From: Epiperipatus broadwayi
Lineage: Eukaryota; Onychophora; Udeonychophora; Euonychophora; Peripatidae
NCBI GenBank assembly: GCA_028023455.1
Contig: JAQFVV010000012.1
Span: 9,212,499-9,276,498 of the forward strand
Length of the DNA stretch: 64,000 nt
Direction of reading: 5' to 3'
Of this stretch, positions 10,301 through 24,439 are shown piece by piece. Both the position numbers and the translations under genes were made by a program. Every line of letters begins with the position of its first letter. Within the stretch, counting starts at the first letter, position 1. The notes beneath the pieces are model-generated. The model was not told the DNA's origin and did no database searches. It saw nothing but the letters and a program-made list of their open reading frames with translations.

Positions 10301-13300
10301 TAAACATATATAAAGTATCAAAATTTACATATTTAGGGCCTTAAACTAATTCATTAGTAGTATTAAAAAAATAGAGGAAAAAGTTCGTAAAAAAGATTTA
10401 AAAAAAAAGATTTATTTATTTAATTAAAACAAAATCTATAAATGACTACGATAAATAATATAAAAAATGTTTTTATAATTTTTTTCGTTATATTTTTCAC
10501 ATATTTATTTCTTATTATTATTATCTTTAATTACTGCAGAATAAAAAAGAATAACATCAAAGTGAGATGTCAATTAGAGTATTTAAAATCATTTTGAAGG
10601 TAATAAATATTCGTTTCTATAATTGATGAAGTCTAGCGTAGTTATGTCTGTTTCACGAGAAATGATTTATACATTCAACCATCATTTGTCAGACTTAGAT
10701 CTGACACACTATAATTTGCATTGAATAATTACTAGTGTTAGATATTTATTTAAAAATTGTACAACTTGTAATTTAAATATATATATATATTAATAAAAAC
10801 GATTTTATATAAATAATAGGTAGGGTGAATTAAATACGAATATTAAAGGCATGCCTTATATGTGTAAATGAGATCTAATGAAGAACAATTTATAGAAATT
10901 GTTAAGATAGTATTTGATAGATATGGCTGAAAATATTTAATTTATAATAATACTTACATTCAAATTTCATTTTGTTTATTATTAACTATTTTGGAATAAA
11001 AGTCGGCGATCACTTAAAAATTGGTCTACATGCATGCAATCATCTCCATCGAGGACTGTGTGAACTCCAGGACTTACTCAAGGATTAGAATTTCAACATT
11101 TATAGTATATGCAATGTGGGCTGTTCACTGTAGATTAGTCTTCGGTATCAAAATAAGAAGAGAAGCTCTTCTTTCTCAGGACAATGTATAAAATCAAAAC
11201 AAGAGATGACCTTTACTCCTCCAAGAAATTATTTGAAGATACTTGGTCTCTTTTTGATGCTCCCAATTTAGACTAATCAAGAGTGGACAAAGTGATATCA
11301 CAGCTCAAATGTTCATAACTCATTATCAATGTCTGTAAATTTCTTTTTTCATTAACACAATCCTACTATATTACTGTTGTTGTTTTTTTTTCACAATTAA
11401 AATTTTATTTAAAAAAAAAAAAGTCAATGACTCATTCATATCATATAGATTTATAGCATGTTTTTTCAAAAAAAAAAAAAAAGCTTTTAAAACAAGGATT
11501 TTGACTGAATTCTGTAAAACAAAAATCTTATTTATAACTTGCTTTATTTTTTTTAATATAAAACTTTAACTACTCTACATTACAATTTTCTTCCACCAAA
11601 ACCTAGTGACAATTTGACACAAAAGTTCAAATTTTATTTTTTAAAACTTTTATTCTGTAATAGAATTCAATAACTTTTAATTTGGTTTATTAGAAATCTA
11701 AATTTACAAACAATAATTACTCTAAAAAATTATATATAAACCATCCAAATATTTAAAAAAAAGATGAACTATATTGAATTACAGAATGATGACAGAAACT
11801 TCTTAACACCCCCCCCCCCCATAGATCAATTATGCTAAAATCAAGAAGAAAATAAATTAATGACATCTTTGTTATTGGAAGTTCGATCTTAGAATCCAAA
11901 CAAATATACATTGTTGGAAAAAATTAGTAATTGAAAAGAAATTGGACCAGACATATTACTAGAATAAATGACAATAGATAAATACTGGAAGTCTAAAATT
12001 ATATCCTATAAAAAATTATAAAAAAATATCCAAAGAGATGGATGAGATAGAAATGTTTGTAGGAGTAATGTAGAGAAAATAAAATATAAGTTTAAAAAAA
12101 AAAAAGGATTTAATTTGAAGAAACCATCTTATAATGGATTGATAATGTTTGAAAAAGTTGATGAAGTTGAAATATTAATAATAAATAAACCTGTTCACTA
12201 TTTATAAATGTAATCTTTGTTTAAGAATGATTTTCCATGTAAAGTACACATACATAAATATGATTAATTAATAACAGTAATTTATTTATCTGTAATATTG
12301 TGGAAACAAATACTCATCACCCATGTGCCTTAGATAGACTATGGTCCACCTGTGGTTAAAGCTTATTCTTTAAATAAACTAACAGTTATTGGCTGTGTCG
12401 AAATTAGATTTTGTTCTTATAATTAGTCTGATTATTAAATCAGCATATTACTTGTATAAATACAGTTTATACATCACAGGAAAGAGAAGATTTCCCATTT
12501 TTAACTACTTGTGACATTGAATTTTATTAGTTTATATAAAATAATAATTAATAACATCGTTATTTATATTTCGGTAATATTGTAGAATCAAGTACTTTTT
12601 CACACATGCTCTAATTGATGGGAGAGAGGGTGTCACTTTTGCCTCCACAATATTATAAATAAAGATGAATGCAATGTTGCTTTTCAGATTTACCATATAT
12701 TAAACAAGTACTATTGCAATAATAATTAAAAATAATATTTAGTAAGTTAATAACATATTTTGCATCAATAAGGAAAATTGCATTATATTGTAGTTATTTT
12801 TTGATACTCATCTGACAAATTCAATTTTGTAAACCTCCATCGTAAGAGATAAACATCCATTTGCGATCCAATATTATATGGCTAGACCCAATATCTAAAA
12901 AAAATTCTCAACTTGTTTGAAAATTCTCAGCTCCATAAAAACAGAATTTATAAGCTTCATCTAGATTTGAACCCCAAATTAAATTAGAACAACAAATTTA
13001 TTATAATTACTCAAAGCTGGCAGTATTCTTTTTCAAGAAATTCTCAGAAAACATATGAATACCTCAAGCTAATAGCATTAACCATCATAATCATTTCTTT
13101 ATAAAGATAAGAGGTACATCAACTTTTGTAATAGGTTAGTAAAATATAATGATGACAATCAAATGTTTATTTTTGATTACAGTCTTGTTTGCCAAAGATT
13201 GTAAAGTTGTAAGCAGAAAATCAGTGCTTGTGTAATAATGCTGCATTTAAATTATCATAAGTCCTATTGCAAAGTCTTATATTAAACTATATGTCCACAT

Positions 13301-16300
13301 GACTTTTTCATGCTAACTTACACTCTCAGCATTGTATAGTATATCTATTTTCACTGAAATATTATATAATGCCTGAAGAGTCAGTACATCTTTTATTGTC
13401 CGAAGACTAATAAATACTTCTTTAAGACTGATGATTGTCAACTGATACCACTAATTTATAAATAAATAGACTGGATTTAGTGAACAAATTTATGTTTGGC
13501 CATTATTAAGGATTACTGCAAGATATAATGCATGTTCTATACGGTTTAATGCGATATAGAATAGGGGACTCAGAAGCTCAAGGTTGATGGATCCCAGCTC
13601 CAGTTGCCACTTTGGTGTTCGAATTTCTTATGAACTCTGGAATGATAAACCATTTAATTATTATTTTTTAATTAAGTAAGTACATAAAATTCTTTGGATC
13701 TTTATTTCAGAAATTATATTATTCTCTTCACAATTTAGCTTTATGAATTAATAATACACAAACACATTTATAGCTTCCACATATTATCCTAAATCTGACA
13801 TAAGTGCATCCCACTCTCCAGGTACTTTTTATTTTTGTAAATGTGTGACGCAACAATACGTAATTGACCAGGTGGGTCGTTTTTTGGACCATTACTCAAA
13901 TTATTACTAATTTTCTTTTATATTTATTTATTAAGGTAATATTTATTTTTATTTGGTAATATCAAAAGTAAATTTTATATATTATCGTTATTCTCAACGA
14001 TATTTTTAAAAACTGAGTATAATTGAATAACATTATTAAATTGATCAATAGATTGATTTGTAGGTCACATGTACACAAAAGACAACATAAATGTAGCCGT
14101 CATCTTTATTGTTATTAGATAAATATGGGAGTCTTTCTACATTAATAAATATTAAATTGACATAAAAAATTGTAAGGAGAATTTAATTATTTCTTCCTCT
14201 TTAACAAATACGATTATCCCATTTCAATCTGTCAATGTATCTAAAGGAAACGTAAACGTTTTTTTCTGTCTCTCCTTCTCACCTACAAAGTAAAATGCAT
14301 GTGTGTTGGCTTGTAAAAATATTCACTCTTTTACGTCTTTTAGTCATAAATTGGTTATTTTTATATGACCGATTTACGACGTTATCGCATTATGAAATAA
14401 ATTCATTGCCAAATTGAAAACATTGGTTTTTGTTTGTTAATCTTTAAGAAAAATCATATTTTTGAATGACTGCAAATAATTGTGATTTGATTTATCATTT
14501 TATAACCATAAAACCACAGCCAAACTTACTTAAATTTATTCCTAAGAAACATTTATATTGAATATAAAAGATTGGACAATATACTTCTTTAAATTTCAAA
14601 TCACTTTTTTCTTTTAGTAAAATTAATTATAGGTGTTAAACTAATAAGTTATTATGCTTATGGAAGAACCTGATAAAATGCAAAGTTTTGAATACAAAGA
14701 TAAATTTTAATTACTGTTTCTTTTTACACGTACATATGGATGTTTCGGAAATCCTTAAAAAAAAAAAAAAAAAAAAATCATTCAGGCATTCGTATGCACT
14801 CTGTATTTTTCTGGCATCAACCAAAAATAGAAATTAGGTTGGAAAATAAGCTAAATCGAAAAGTTTATTTTCCAGATATTTATTTTGATCACACTGATTA
14901 TCGTCTATGACTTAACATGTGATTTGCGATTTATCATTATTATTATTTTTTAAAAAACATGTGCTTTTAAGGTTTCAAAAGATATTGTAACAAAAATCAT
15001 ATGATGAATATACTTTGATAAAATTAAACCTGATTTTAAGTACTCACTGTATACTCTATGCGTAGTATTCCCAGCTTAAAGGTAATTAATAATAACAAAC
15101 AACAAATTTGTAGGATATCTACTACTTTTAAGTTATTTTGAATAAGAAGCACTCCCTGAAAACATTTTAAATAACACTACTTTCACTATATTATAGTGAC
15201 CATGTCAAATAAAATGGATTTAAATACTTGATAACAATAACAAGTGATTTTTACAAAAACAACAACAACAAAAAAATATTTTAAAGAGGAAAAAAGGAAT
15301 TTATTATGTTCTGCGTACAAATAATGAATTTATTACCTTAAATAAACATTTCCTTAAACTTTAAATAATTTACTTTGTTTTGTTTTTTTCAAATTATTAA
15401 TAACGCCTTTTCTTTGACAAACCTATTATCAATTTACCCTCTGAGCTTAAACACTGCAATAAATTAGCCTTAAATGGAACACCTTTAAACTAGGATATGT
15501 GTGTGAGTTCACAAGCATGTGTATATGTGTGAGTCATTGTGTGTAGACAGAGAAAGTAATTACTAATACTTTGTTGATTTAAGAAGTCGGAAAATATACG
15601 AAAATTATTATTATAAAACTATAATTTTATTTGGAATAACTTTTAATTTGTTCTGTATTTAAAGTTTCATTTGATTAGAATTTCTTCAAATCTTCTGACA
15701 GCTGTTAAAATGTAATTAGAGATCTGATAATAACAATTAAAATGATGAAAGGCTTCAATTATACAGATATTCAGAATAGCTAGCCATACCATATGCATGC
15801 GAAGTTTCAAGAAAGATAAAGGAAAAATTATACCATATCTTCAAGCTAAGCATGTCCAACTGACTCACTCATTTTTAATTCAGAGAGAGTACTGACATTA
15901 AGAGAAACTTTTGTGCCTAATTAGTAAGTTGAGAAAACAAAAAAAATAAAGAGAATAATTCCATTTGGAATCTAATTATTTCAGACTCAATATATTTTTT
16001 AATTTTAGACATTAAATTTGTATAGTTATGTGTGCTATATTTTTTAAAGATAGAGTAAATGATTTAAGATACATACACTATATAAATAAAATTATTTATT
16101 AACAGCAATACACACGCTAAATATATATAATTTCTAAAAAAATTGTATGGTAATATTTATATGTGAATGTGTTTAATACCAGAATTAATAATCAGAAAGA
16201 TAAACTTCTTAAGGACAGATTTTTGTTATCTGGTATGATATAAAATGGCTTCTTTTTAGTAGTTTCTCTGTTTAAGGTCCCATTACCAGAAAGTTTGGTA

Positions 16301-17190
16301 ACCAAGTTGAACACCTGCTCTATATTATTATAAACTCAGCTATTTCGTCCCTCTATTAGCCTTTTTTAATCTACATTTACCAAATGATTCATTTCCATTC
16401 AACATATTTAATTAAAAAAAAAGTTTTATTATTTTCAATATTTTATTTTCTCTAAATTTTTGTCATAAAGATGTAAACAAAAAAAAAAATCCTTAGTCAT
16501 TATCATAATTCTAACATTTTTTATGGAGTTATTCTCTTTCAACATCCTTTACTCATTTTCTTAGATAAACTATAAATGTGGCACTATTGCAGTGTTAAAT
16601 ATTGATTATGAGAAGTTATTAACCAGTAGATATTTTTATAATATATTATTTAATTCAAATGTAACTGATATGTTAAATCACGTAAAACACACACATATAC
16701 ACATTTACTGAATCAACATTTTTTTTTTCCACATGAGGTGACTTATCTGTTGATAAGCATGATGAGATATTGGAAAATAAGATATTACAAATGAGCAATA
16801 ATTTTTGGCTTTCATTAGTGACATTTTGCAACTGCTCCCTATGCCTTTGCCATAATTTATTCAATTATCTTATACTTCAAATTAAATAAAATTTAAAGAG
16901 AATTTTAAATCATTTATATTTAATATTATAATTAAAATCATTTGGGCAAATAACTTCAGATGAACAGGAACAAACAAACAAAAAAATATTGTTTATTATT
17001 ACTACACAAAAAAAATGTATAAAATTAAAGTAGCAACATTTTTTATATTTTGACAATTCTATAATTATTTCATTGGTGACTTGAGTTCAAATAAAACTGC
17101 TGATAAACTAGCAAGTCTGCCATCAAGATTGTTGAATGAATGGCTCTTTTATTAATTCTAGTCTGTAGATCTTTTTTTCATGTATCAAAG
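10301..17190. other. A+T-rich, gene-free stretch
   Basis: Nearly 7 kb without an open frame of interest. Poly-A and poly-T runs, AT repeats and one poly-C run (11811-11820) are present. Around 13540-13650 the sequence is less A+T-rich and loosely resembles the tRNA-like fragments elsewhere (TTTAATGC and GAACTCTGGAATG). Confidence 0.5.
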
Positions 17191-17191
17191 C

Positions 17192-17265
17192 ATCGTCCGG
17201 GAAGCGAATCCGCAACAACTGCTTTGTAAAGCAGCTGTGCTGACCACTCGGCCACCTTTTCTTTT
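17192..17265 (-). tRNA. tRNA-like sequence (pseudogene or SINE head)
   Basis: The minus strand has a textbook A box, GGTGGCCGAGTGGTCAGC, as in class II (Ser/Leu-type) tRNAs. It is followed by an inverted CTGCT and AGCAG around a short loop, then a B-box-like GGATTCGCTTCC. The acceptor strands do not pair and the loop after CTGCT is one base short, so a functional tRNA is unlikely. A tRNA pseudogene or a tRNA-derived SINE head fits better. Confidence 0.45.
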
Positions 17266-17838
17266 AGCTATCACAGGAAGTATTAATAAAATAAGAAGAG
17301 ACAAAATGCACTGAGTAGATAATCAATTAGCTTACTTTGCATATAAAATTAAGAGATACTACTAATAAAATGATTATGGAAAATCAAAATGAGTTTGAAA
17401 ACACTGAATTGATTGAATGTATGTCTTGTAAATCATTAAGTTGCAAATAAATGTTGGTTCATGCAGCAATTCATATTAATATATTTATTGAAAAAGATTT
17501 TATTTTATTATAATTAGTTTGTTTTATCAGCAGCAAATTCTTTTCCTCTCATCATAGTTTTTCCACCCAATGTAAGCTTTAGTAACTAATACATATCAGA
17601 TGGTAATGCTTAATAAATCCCTATTGAGTACTATCCTATCTAATATCCCTAGACTAATTTCTAGCTTATATTAGGTAGCAAAACTGTGGCAAAAGAAAAA
17701 GTACTTGCTGTAAAACAGTATTATGTAAGTCAAAGTCATGTGAGCCATATATGTTTTTATATCGCTCTATATGATTGTTTCAATTCCTAAATTTTGCATT
17801 CTAAGTAGATACTTAAATTACTTAAACCTTAAGCTGTG
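17266..17838. other. A+T-rich, gene-free stretch
   Basis: Nothing recognisable between the tRNA-like sequence and the LINE 3' end. Confidence 0.5.
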
Positions 17839-17839
17839 G

Positions 17840-18850
17840 TATTCATCATCATCATCAACCATTATCAATCCACTGCAGGATGAAGGTCTCTCCAAGTTTA
17901 ATCCATCTTCTCCGATCTGTAGCTTCTCTTTTCCACAACACCCCTGCACATTTTCTTATTCCATCCATCCATCTCACATGTGGTCGCTTTCTGGGTCTTT
18001 TATAATCTCTTGGAATCCAGTTTAAAATTTCAATTGACCATCTATTATCATTTCTTCTAGCAATATGTCCAGCCCAACTCCATTTCAATCTTTTAATTTT
18101 TTCAATAAGGTCAGTAACACCTGTTTTCGATCTCTTCTTGTTACTCCCAATATACATCTCTCCATACTCCTTTGAGTGGTCTGAAGTCTCTGTATTGCTC
18201 TTCTATTAAGTGTCCAAGTCTCAGATCCATAAGTAAGAACTGGTAAAACACATTTGTTAAAACCATCCTTTTCAAACACATAGGCATATTTCCTTTTAGT
18301 ATCAAGTTATTTCTACCAAAAGCACTCCAACCAAGTTTAATTCTATGATTAATTTCCTCCATTATGTTTCCATCTGTATTAATAATCTGACCAAGGTATT
18401 TGTAACTGTTAACTTCTTCTAATTCATCATAATCAATCTTTATTTTCATATTTTAAGCAAATTGATTAAACATTACTTTAGTCTTTTTAACATTTATCTT
18501 TAGTCCTACTTTTCTACTTTCATCTGCTAACTCCTGCAACATTTCCTGCAGCTCTGAAGCATTATTTGCAAAAACAACTACATCATCTGCAAAATCTAAA
18601 TGACTTAAATACTCTCCATTTACTTTCATTCCTTTAGTTTCCCATTTTAATCCACAAAATACTTCTTGCAGCACTGCTGTAAAAAGTTTTGGTGATATGG
18701 AGTCACCTTGTCTTACACTTTTCTCAATATTGATTTTTCCAGTATCATTATGCAATCTAATTGTTGCTGTTGCATTTTTATAAATATTCTTTAAAATATG
18801 ACAATAACCTGGATCTATACCTTGATGAAAAGTAATACAATTTCTAAAAA
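17840..18850 (-). pseudogene. 5'-truncated RTE-type LINE, reverse transcriptase C-terminal half
   Basis: This copies RNA into DNA for its own retrotransposition in the intact family. On the minus strand the RT palm motif RQGDSISPKLF (motif B) is followed by FADDVVVFANNASELQEML (motif C, FADD). Then come YKYLGQII, CVLPVLTYGSETW, and the family's C-terminal block KRLKWSWAGHIARRNDNRW and RKRPHVRWMDGIRK, ending at about 17855. The 3' end abuts a TGATGATGA run (reading ATCATCATC on plus at 17846-17856), as is usual for RTE tails. The 5' half, including the endonuclease, is absent. The frame is broken by a stop after FNQFA and at least two frameshifts. Compared with the copy at 52417-52751, a short in-frame block (NVWVREQ) is deleted. 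It is inactive. Confidence 0.85.
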
Positions 18851-21559
18851 ATTTCAGATAAAAGAAAATATTAGTAAATTAAAACTGTGAAAATAAAGCT
18901 ACAAAATATACAACAAAAAGCAAAGTTCGTAGTTATTTAAGTAATGAATTCAAAAATAATATAAATAAAAATTCCAATAATTAAACAAGCTTTTAAAAAA
19001 AAAACAAATTATTCAAAAATCAGTTGGAATTGTGACATTAATTGTAGGCATTAAAAATGTAAGGTGTCAAAAGTTATTATGAAAAATTTGATAATTATAA
19101 AAAAATGTCAAAATGAGTCTAAATACGAAAAGAACGATGGGAAGTCTATGTTTATTAACTGTAAAGACACAAGAGTGATTACATTATATCTACTTAACAA
19201 TATAATAAAATAAACAAATACATGTTTATTGCATACATACATAAATGCATATATATTGGAACAAAGAAAATATACTTAATAATAATTTTATACTATCATT
19301 ACATTATAAAAAACTTTATATTAAACCTAATTTAACAAATCAATACAAAATCTTGGTTTTATTACAAAAACTTAATGGATTATCTATAATATGTTACAGA
19401 TTACGTAAATATAAACAAATGCAAACATAATCACAAAGACTAGTGTATGGCTTTAAATATTATGTAGTTTTACAATGTAGTCATGGCTAAAGTCTGAGAA
19501 AATATGTTTTACTTTTAATCTATTACTAATTTTGTATTTATATGGAGCATACAGATATTGATTCACATAAACTTATCCTGAGAAAAATGTCTTCCTTTCC
19601 TAAGGATAAACTAACATATCACATGGATTTCTAACAGTAATCATACATGATTAAAAAAATTTTTACTCAGTAGTTCTCAGTCTATTTTTTTACTTACATA
19701 TTTCTTGAATCCTTCATAATAATAAAATGTTTATAATTAATTTAATTTTCTATTATTTCAAATTTATATATTGTAACTATATTATAAAAAAGTAATAAGA
19801 TGAATAGTCAACATATATATATATATATTTATAATCACAATCCAAAAGATAATATGAATTCAAATAAATATATCAGTGATTATATAAAATCCACATAACA
19901 TTAATTAAAGGATTATATTTGCTTATTTTATTAATAATTGAAAAACATTAATGTATTTAAATAATATTTATAAATTAAAGAACAAATAATTTATTTATAC
20001 ATGGCAAATACTTTGTTTAATTTTACTTTTATTTTGAGGACACAATAATTTGAAATCATATTTAACTGATATAAGATAGTTTTCAATCAAGAATAGCATT
20101 CCATAATATGTGATACTTATTTTGTGTAAAAATGTGATAATAACAAAATATCCTCTACAATATATCTGTATTTATAACTAGCGACTGAAAATTAAGTGCC
20201 TTGTCAGAAAGCTACTCATAATCTCTATTAAGATTTGCCTAAAAATTAATGAGATTTTACTTGAGTTCATCTTTAAAAGTATTATCATTGATAGTTTGAG
20301 CAGCTTCTTATTCATTAATTGATAATCTAGCAAACAGAAAATGTTTATTCAAATGGATTTATATATATAAAGATAATTTTAGATTATTCAAGACTTCAAT
20401 TATTTTCTTGCTCATTTTGTGGGAAAGTTACAAATACCTCAATGGTCTTTTTCAACACACAACTCCATAATCTGCCACTGTAACATTGCACCATAACAAT
20501 GGACCTATAAAGTTCAAATAGTTCCTAGAAATGCATGTAATCTATATTCTACAGAACAATGACCAATACTTTTTTTGCATAAGTGCAGCATGATTTTTAA
20601 TAATTAATGATACAATAATTAATACAATATTCATAATATGATTGATGAAGTTAGATGAGTTTTAAACTGTGTGCTTAATAAGTGATAGATTAAAATAATT
20701 TTAGACAAACCTACTATAACCAGCTAATAAGAAAACATGGTTGATTAGAAGTGGTAGTTTGTTATTGCATTCTTCTATCATTATTAACATTTAGAGAAAA
20801 CAATTTATAATAAGCCCTATCTTATTTTCCTATGATCAAAATTATTAATATTAAAAAGTCAATCCATTTTAGATAATCTTATATTATAATAGTTATATAT
20901 AAATACAATATACTTTTTGTTCAATATATTCATTAGAAACTATTATTCTTTTAAAAATTTATTTGACATTATAATAATAAACTGGTAATGACCCAGCAAC
21001 TCAAAACATTTCTTTCTATTAAAAAAAATATAATTAGCCTTAATTGATAACATAATGCACGAAAATTTCAATTAAATAATTCACTGATATTCCACAGACA
21101 TTAGATGAATTCTTTAAGATTTTAATCCCTGGTGACACAATAAATAATAATAAAAAAAGAAAAGAGAGAATTTTATTAATTAAGAATCTAGACTTTGAAA
21201 TCGACCCAGTTAATGGGTTAAACAATTCTAAATTCCAGAAAAATGTTTTTACTTACATACTTGTAAGAATAAATTTTTAGGAATTGTATCTAAGCAAAAC
21301 TATATTCATGAGATTTATATAACAGATATTCTTCAAAATATTAAATTTTCAATGCAATTAAACAAGTTTACCATTGTCAATAATATATTATGCTGTCTTA
21401 ATGGCATGTGTGTGATACTTTGATTAATTGAATATATTACATGAAGAAATGCTATTTATAGAAAGTCTTCTTATAGATACAAAAGGAATAAAAATACTTC
21501 AGATTGTAAAAATAGTTTTTGAAAAAAAAGCAGTATATCTCTAACCAATATTACTAATG
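18851..21559. other. A+T-rich, gene-free stretch
   Basis: No supported gene. Short open frames at 19245-19430 and 21040-21225 look like chance. A short AT run is at 19815-19829. Confidence 0.5.
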
Positions 21560-22595
21560 ATGCATCATGAATGGTAGATTACTATCATGGATTTATTGCT
21601 TATTTGAAAAAAGTATCCACTATTTTATGTATTCATTATATGGTACACAGACAACAAGTTGCAGGAAAACATTTTTAAATGCAAATCTAAATTCATCTTT
21701 ACCTACCCCAATTAAAGCTGTTAATAAGATCAAATCAAATGCCAAAGATGATATTGTTTAGTTGCCAAAATAATGATGAGCAGCTTATTCAATTATTTTT
21801 GAATACAAAAGTCAGATGGTTGTCAAGGCCTGCCCCAATTTGTGTTTTTATAAGACAGCGTAATGCAGTTATTTGAGAATAATTATGAAGACCTCTATTA
21901 ATAATTAAAGGCAATAAAAAATTATGACTTTTATTTGGTGAACGTTTTCAAAAAAATCAATGAAATTAATTTGCAGCTTCACGGGGTCAATGTAAATCTT
22001 ACCATTATCAAAAACGGTATCATTATTTAGTTAAAAACATGATCTTCTCTGGCATAATTCATTGCAGAGAGAATTTTATAAATTTTCCAAATTGTCCTCT
22101 ATAAAAGATGATGTATCTCCAAATGATATTAAAAGATTTACTAGCCATCTCTATGAACTTAAGATGGACATAGAAAAATGATTTCAAGATATTTTGAATT
22201 TGAAAGTACATAGTTGAATGACATATCCTTTTACCACAAATTTGATCAAAGTTTATTTAACTTTGCAAAAAGAACTATTAGAACTCAAATATAATGAAGA
22301 CAGCAAAAACAATTTTGATACTGGTGGATACCAGAAATAAAAAAATATCCACGTTTATATTCAAATTTGTGTGAAAAATTCTTCAATTTATTGATACCTT
22401 TTCCTACTTTGTGTCTTGTCAAGTCAGGTTTTAGTACTATTATCTATATTATGAGCAAACAGGGAAACCATATAAATATCTCTGAAAGAGGACATTCCCA
22501 ATAATTCCTAACAAGAACTGAACCAGACATCAAGTATTTAGTTTCACAAAATCAGTCTCTAGGATCCCATTAATTTCTTTGTGCTTTAAATAAAT
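21560..22595 (+). pseudogene. hAT transposase fossil (ZBED5/SCAND3-like)
   Basis: A broken plus-strand reading shows blocks typical of domesticated or fossil hAT transposases of the ZBED5/SCAND3 type, in the right order. These are KAVNKIKSNAK, then NDEQLIQLFLNTKVRWLSR (the VRWLSR block), RQRNAV, and near the 3' end a dimerisation-region-like LCVLSS stretch followed by ERGH, RTEPDIKYLVSQNQSLGSH. The expected family pattern at the end is RGDLRL..LT..EPDI..L...HQ..GSH. Many stops and frameshifts interrupt it. The N-terminal BED finger is not visible, and terminal inverted repeats were not found. It is an old, inactive DNA transposon copy. Confidence 0.7.
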
Positions 22596-23880
22596 TAATT
22601 TTTTCAAAGTCAAAATAAATTAAATACATTTTATTCTTTCAAATTGATTTAAAATTGTTACTCACTTTGTACTGTTATATATATCTACTAATATACTATA
22701 AATCCATTTTATCTCAATAATTTCATTAAGAATGTACAATGTTACAAGATCTAAATGGAAATAATTAATTACAAATCTTGGTTATATGGAGTAAAAAGTG
22801 TATACAATCTATACCATGTAATCAATAAATTGAAATATGTAAATAATCAGGTTAAGAAATAATCTTATCATTATCTACTGCCACCATGCATGTAGACTGA
22901 ACAATCAAATCACCCACACTCTCTTGAAAGATGCTACACTTGGCTACATGATGATTAGTGACCTTGGGCTTAATCACAGGAAAGGTACCCACATCTTTGC
23001 ATCAATGAAAGTTTATGTGGAGTATCACTAAGGTTGTATATCCAAATTGCGATCTACTGATCCTTTTTTATGCAATTATTCCCATAAGCTCTAAGTTAAG
23101 TTACTTCGGCATCAATGGTCAGTAGAGAATTTATAATATTAATAAGAGTACAAATATGGATAATAGGTAAAAAATGGTTGACAACCCCTGTTCTAGAGCC
23201 TTATAAGACTCAAAAATTATAAATTTTGTTCAGAATGAGGGAAAAGGGTATGTTGAAAAGCAGATTGTAATTAAAAAAAACATTGATCAATACATTCAAA
23301 TAATGACTATGGTACTCGATTATCATCAAAAATAAATTGATATTTTTTTAAATGTGACATAAATTATTGTCATGTGTATGGTAGAGTGATAGGCTCAAGA
23401 GCTAAAACTTGTGGATTGAAGCTCTACCTATATATCTACTTTTTAAACATCACATGATTTCCTGAACTACCAATAATTTAATTTTTTATAAATTAAAAAA
23501 ATATAGGCATTCGATAAAATTTTATTTCTTTTTAAAATAAAGTACTGTTATTTCATTAATAGAAAAAACAACAACAATATTTTAAATTTAAGTCATAATA
23601 CAATGTTATAATGATAATTACTGAATTAAAAAAAACTTTTTAAAATTACTAATAAATTTTTTTAAAAAGATGAATATCTTTACATCAAATTTTTAATAAT
23701 TAGTAATTGAATATAACATTAATTAGAAATTTAATAAATAGTAATAAAAAAATAATGCATTTTTAATTTTTTGAAACCATTTTTTTAAAAACTGAATTGT
23801 TAACAATTAGAATATGAGAAAAAATTATTAATTGTTTAGATAAATATTGGAAAACCAGGCACTCTTCACAAACCTGGGAG
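22596..23880. other. A+T-rich, gene-free stretch with tRNA-like scrap
   Basis: A less A+T-rich block at about 22880-23120 has no recognisable identity. At 23385-23435 (plus) TATGGTAGAGTGATAGG resembles an A box and GTGGATTGAAGCTC a weak B box. This is perhaps a tRNA-derived SINE remnant. The rest is featureless. Confidence 0.35.
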
Positions 23881-23884
23881 CTTA

Positions 23885-24180
23885 ATTGTAAGAATAGAGG
23901 ATTTGAACTCAGATTTTCAAGCACCCTTCAACTATCCACACTATCTCATACAACTGATACACATGACCACACACATGTAGAAAAGATTTATAATCACCAA
24001 TATACGTATTTCATGCTAAACCAGCACTCATCAGTTGGTCCAGATTATCATCTCTCACACATATGTATAATCAATGCTCAGTTTATATTAAGATAGCAAA
24101 TCTTCATACTTTAATGGACAGGCTTCATTCCACTGCAACCTCCAACTTTTCAGCCATCCATATCATTGAAAATATGTATT
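23885..24180 (-). mobile_element. Hammerhead-bearing repeat, family 1 (minus copy)
   Basis: This is a non-coding repeat also seen at 28190-28745, 42425-43400, 51300-51505 and 53130-53420. In its sense (minus) direction it runs: ATGGATGGCTGAAAAG, CAGGCTTCAAT-like block (decayed here), AAGTATGAAGATTTGCTATC, the hammerhead core, ACATGTGTGTGGTCATG, and a tail with GAGTTCAAATCC that matches a tRNA B box. It lies directly downstream of the PLE that ends at about 24208, so it may be that element's terminal repeat or a retrozyme mobilised by PLE enzymes. Confidence 0.7.
23990..24048 (-). ncRNA. Type I hammerhead ribozyme, best-preserved copy (family 1)
   Basis: All three conserved boxes are present in order on the minus strand. 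AUAAUC (24048-24043) pairs perfectly with GAUUAU (23995-23990). After an internal loop UGGA opposite one U, CCAA (24038-24035) pairs with UUGG (24000-23997). Core CUGAUGA is at 24034-24028. Stem II is GUGCU with AGCAU around loop GGUUU (24027-24013), with a terminal G-U pair. Core GAAA is at 24012-24009. A minimal stem III UA-CG-UA (24008-24003) precedes UA, giving cleavage triplet AUA with the predicted cut between 24001 and 24000. The short stem III is typical of PLE and retrozyme hammerheads, which are thought to act best as dimers. Activity is untested. Confidence 0.85.
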
Positions 24181-24439
24181 ATATTTAATGTTTTCACAGT
24201 TGAATGATGTAAATAAATTGGTTTTTGGGTTGAACTGTAAATTATTTTCTATTACATACCGATATTTTGATGAACTAGCATCTGCCATTGTCAAGGTTAA
24301 CTTTTGAAAGAAAAATCATTAGATCTCAAACAGTATTGTGACTGAAAGCAAGGTGAGAAATGAGATTTAGCTTAAAGTAATTTAGCATTCAAAATATGAG
24401 GCTTATCAAAATGTTTATTTCCTTCAGTTTTTTCACTTA

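Noticed and set aside
10741-10790. Short AT runs throughout the window as microsatellites
   Set aside because: Expected in DNA this A+T-rich; only the long run at 44344-44372 is listed.
17192-17265. Functional tRNA gene
   Set aside because: Good A box, but the acceptor stem does not pair and the anticodon loop is short; kept only as tRNA-like.
17855-18025. Open plus-strand frames rich in Ser and Pro (also 52410-52598)
   Set aside because: Both are antisense of the RTE LINE C-terminus.
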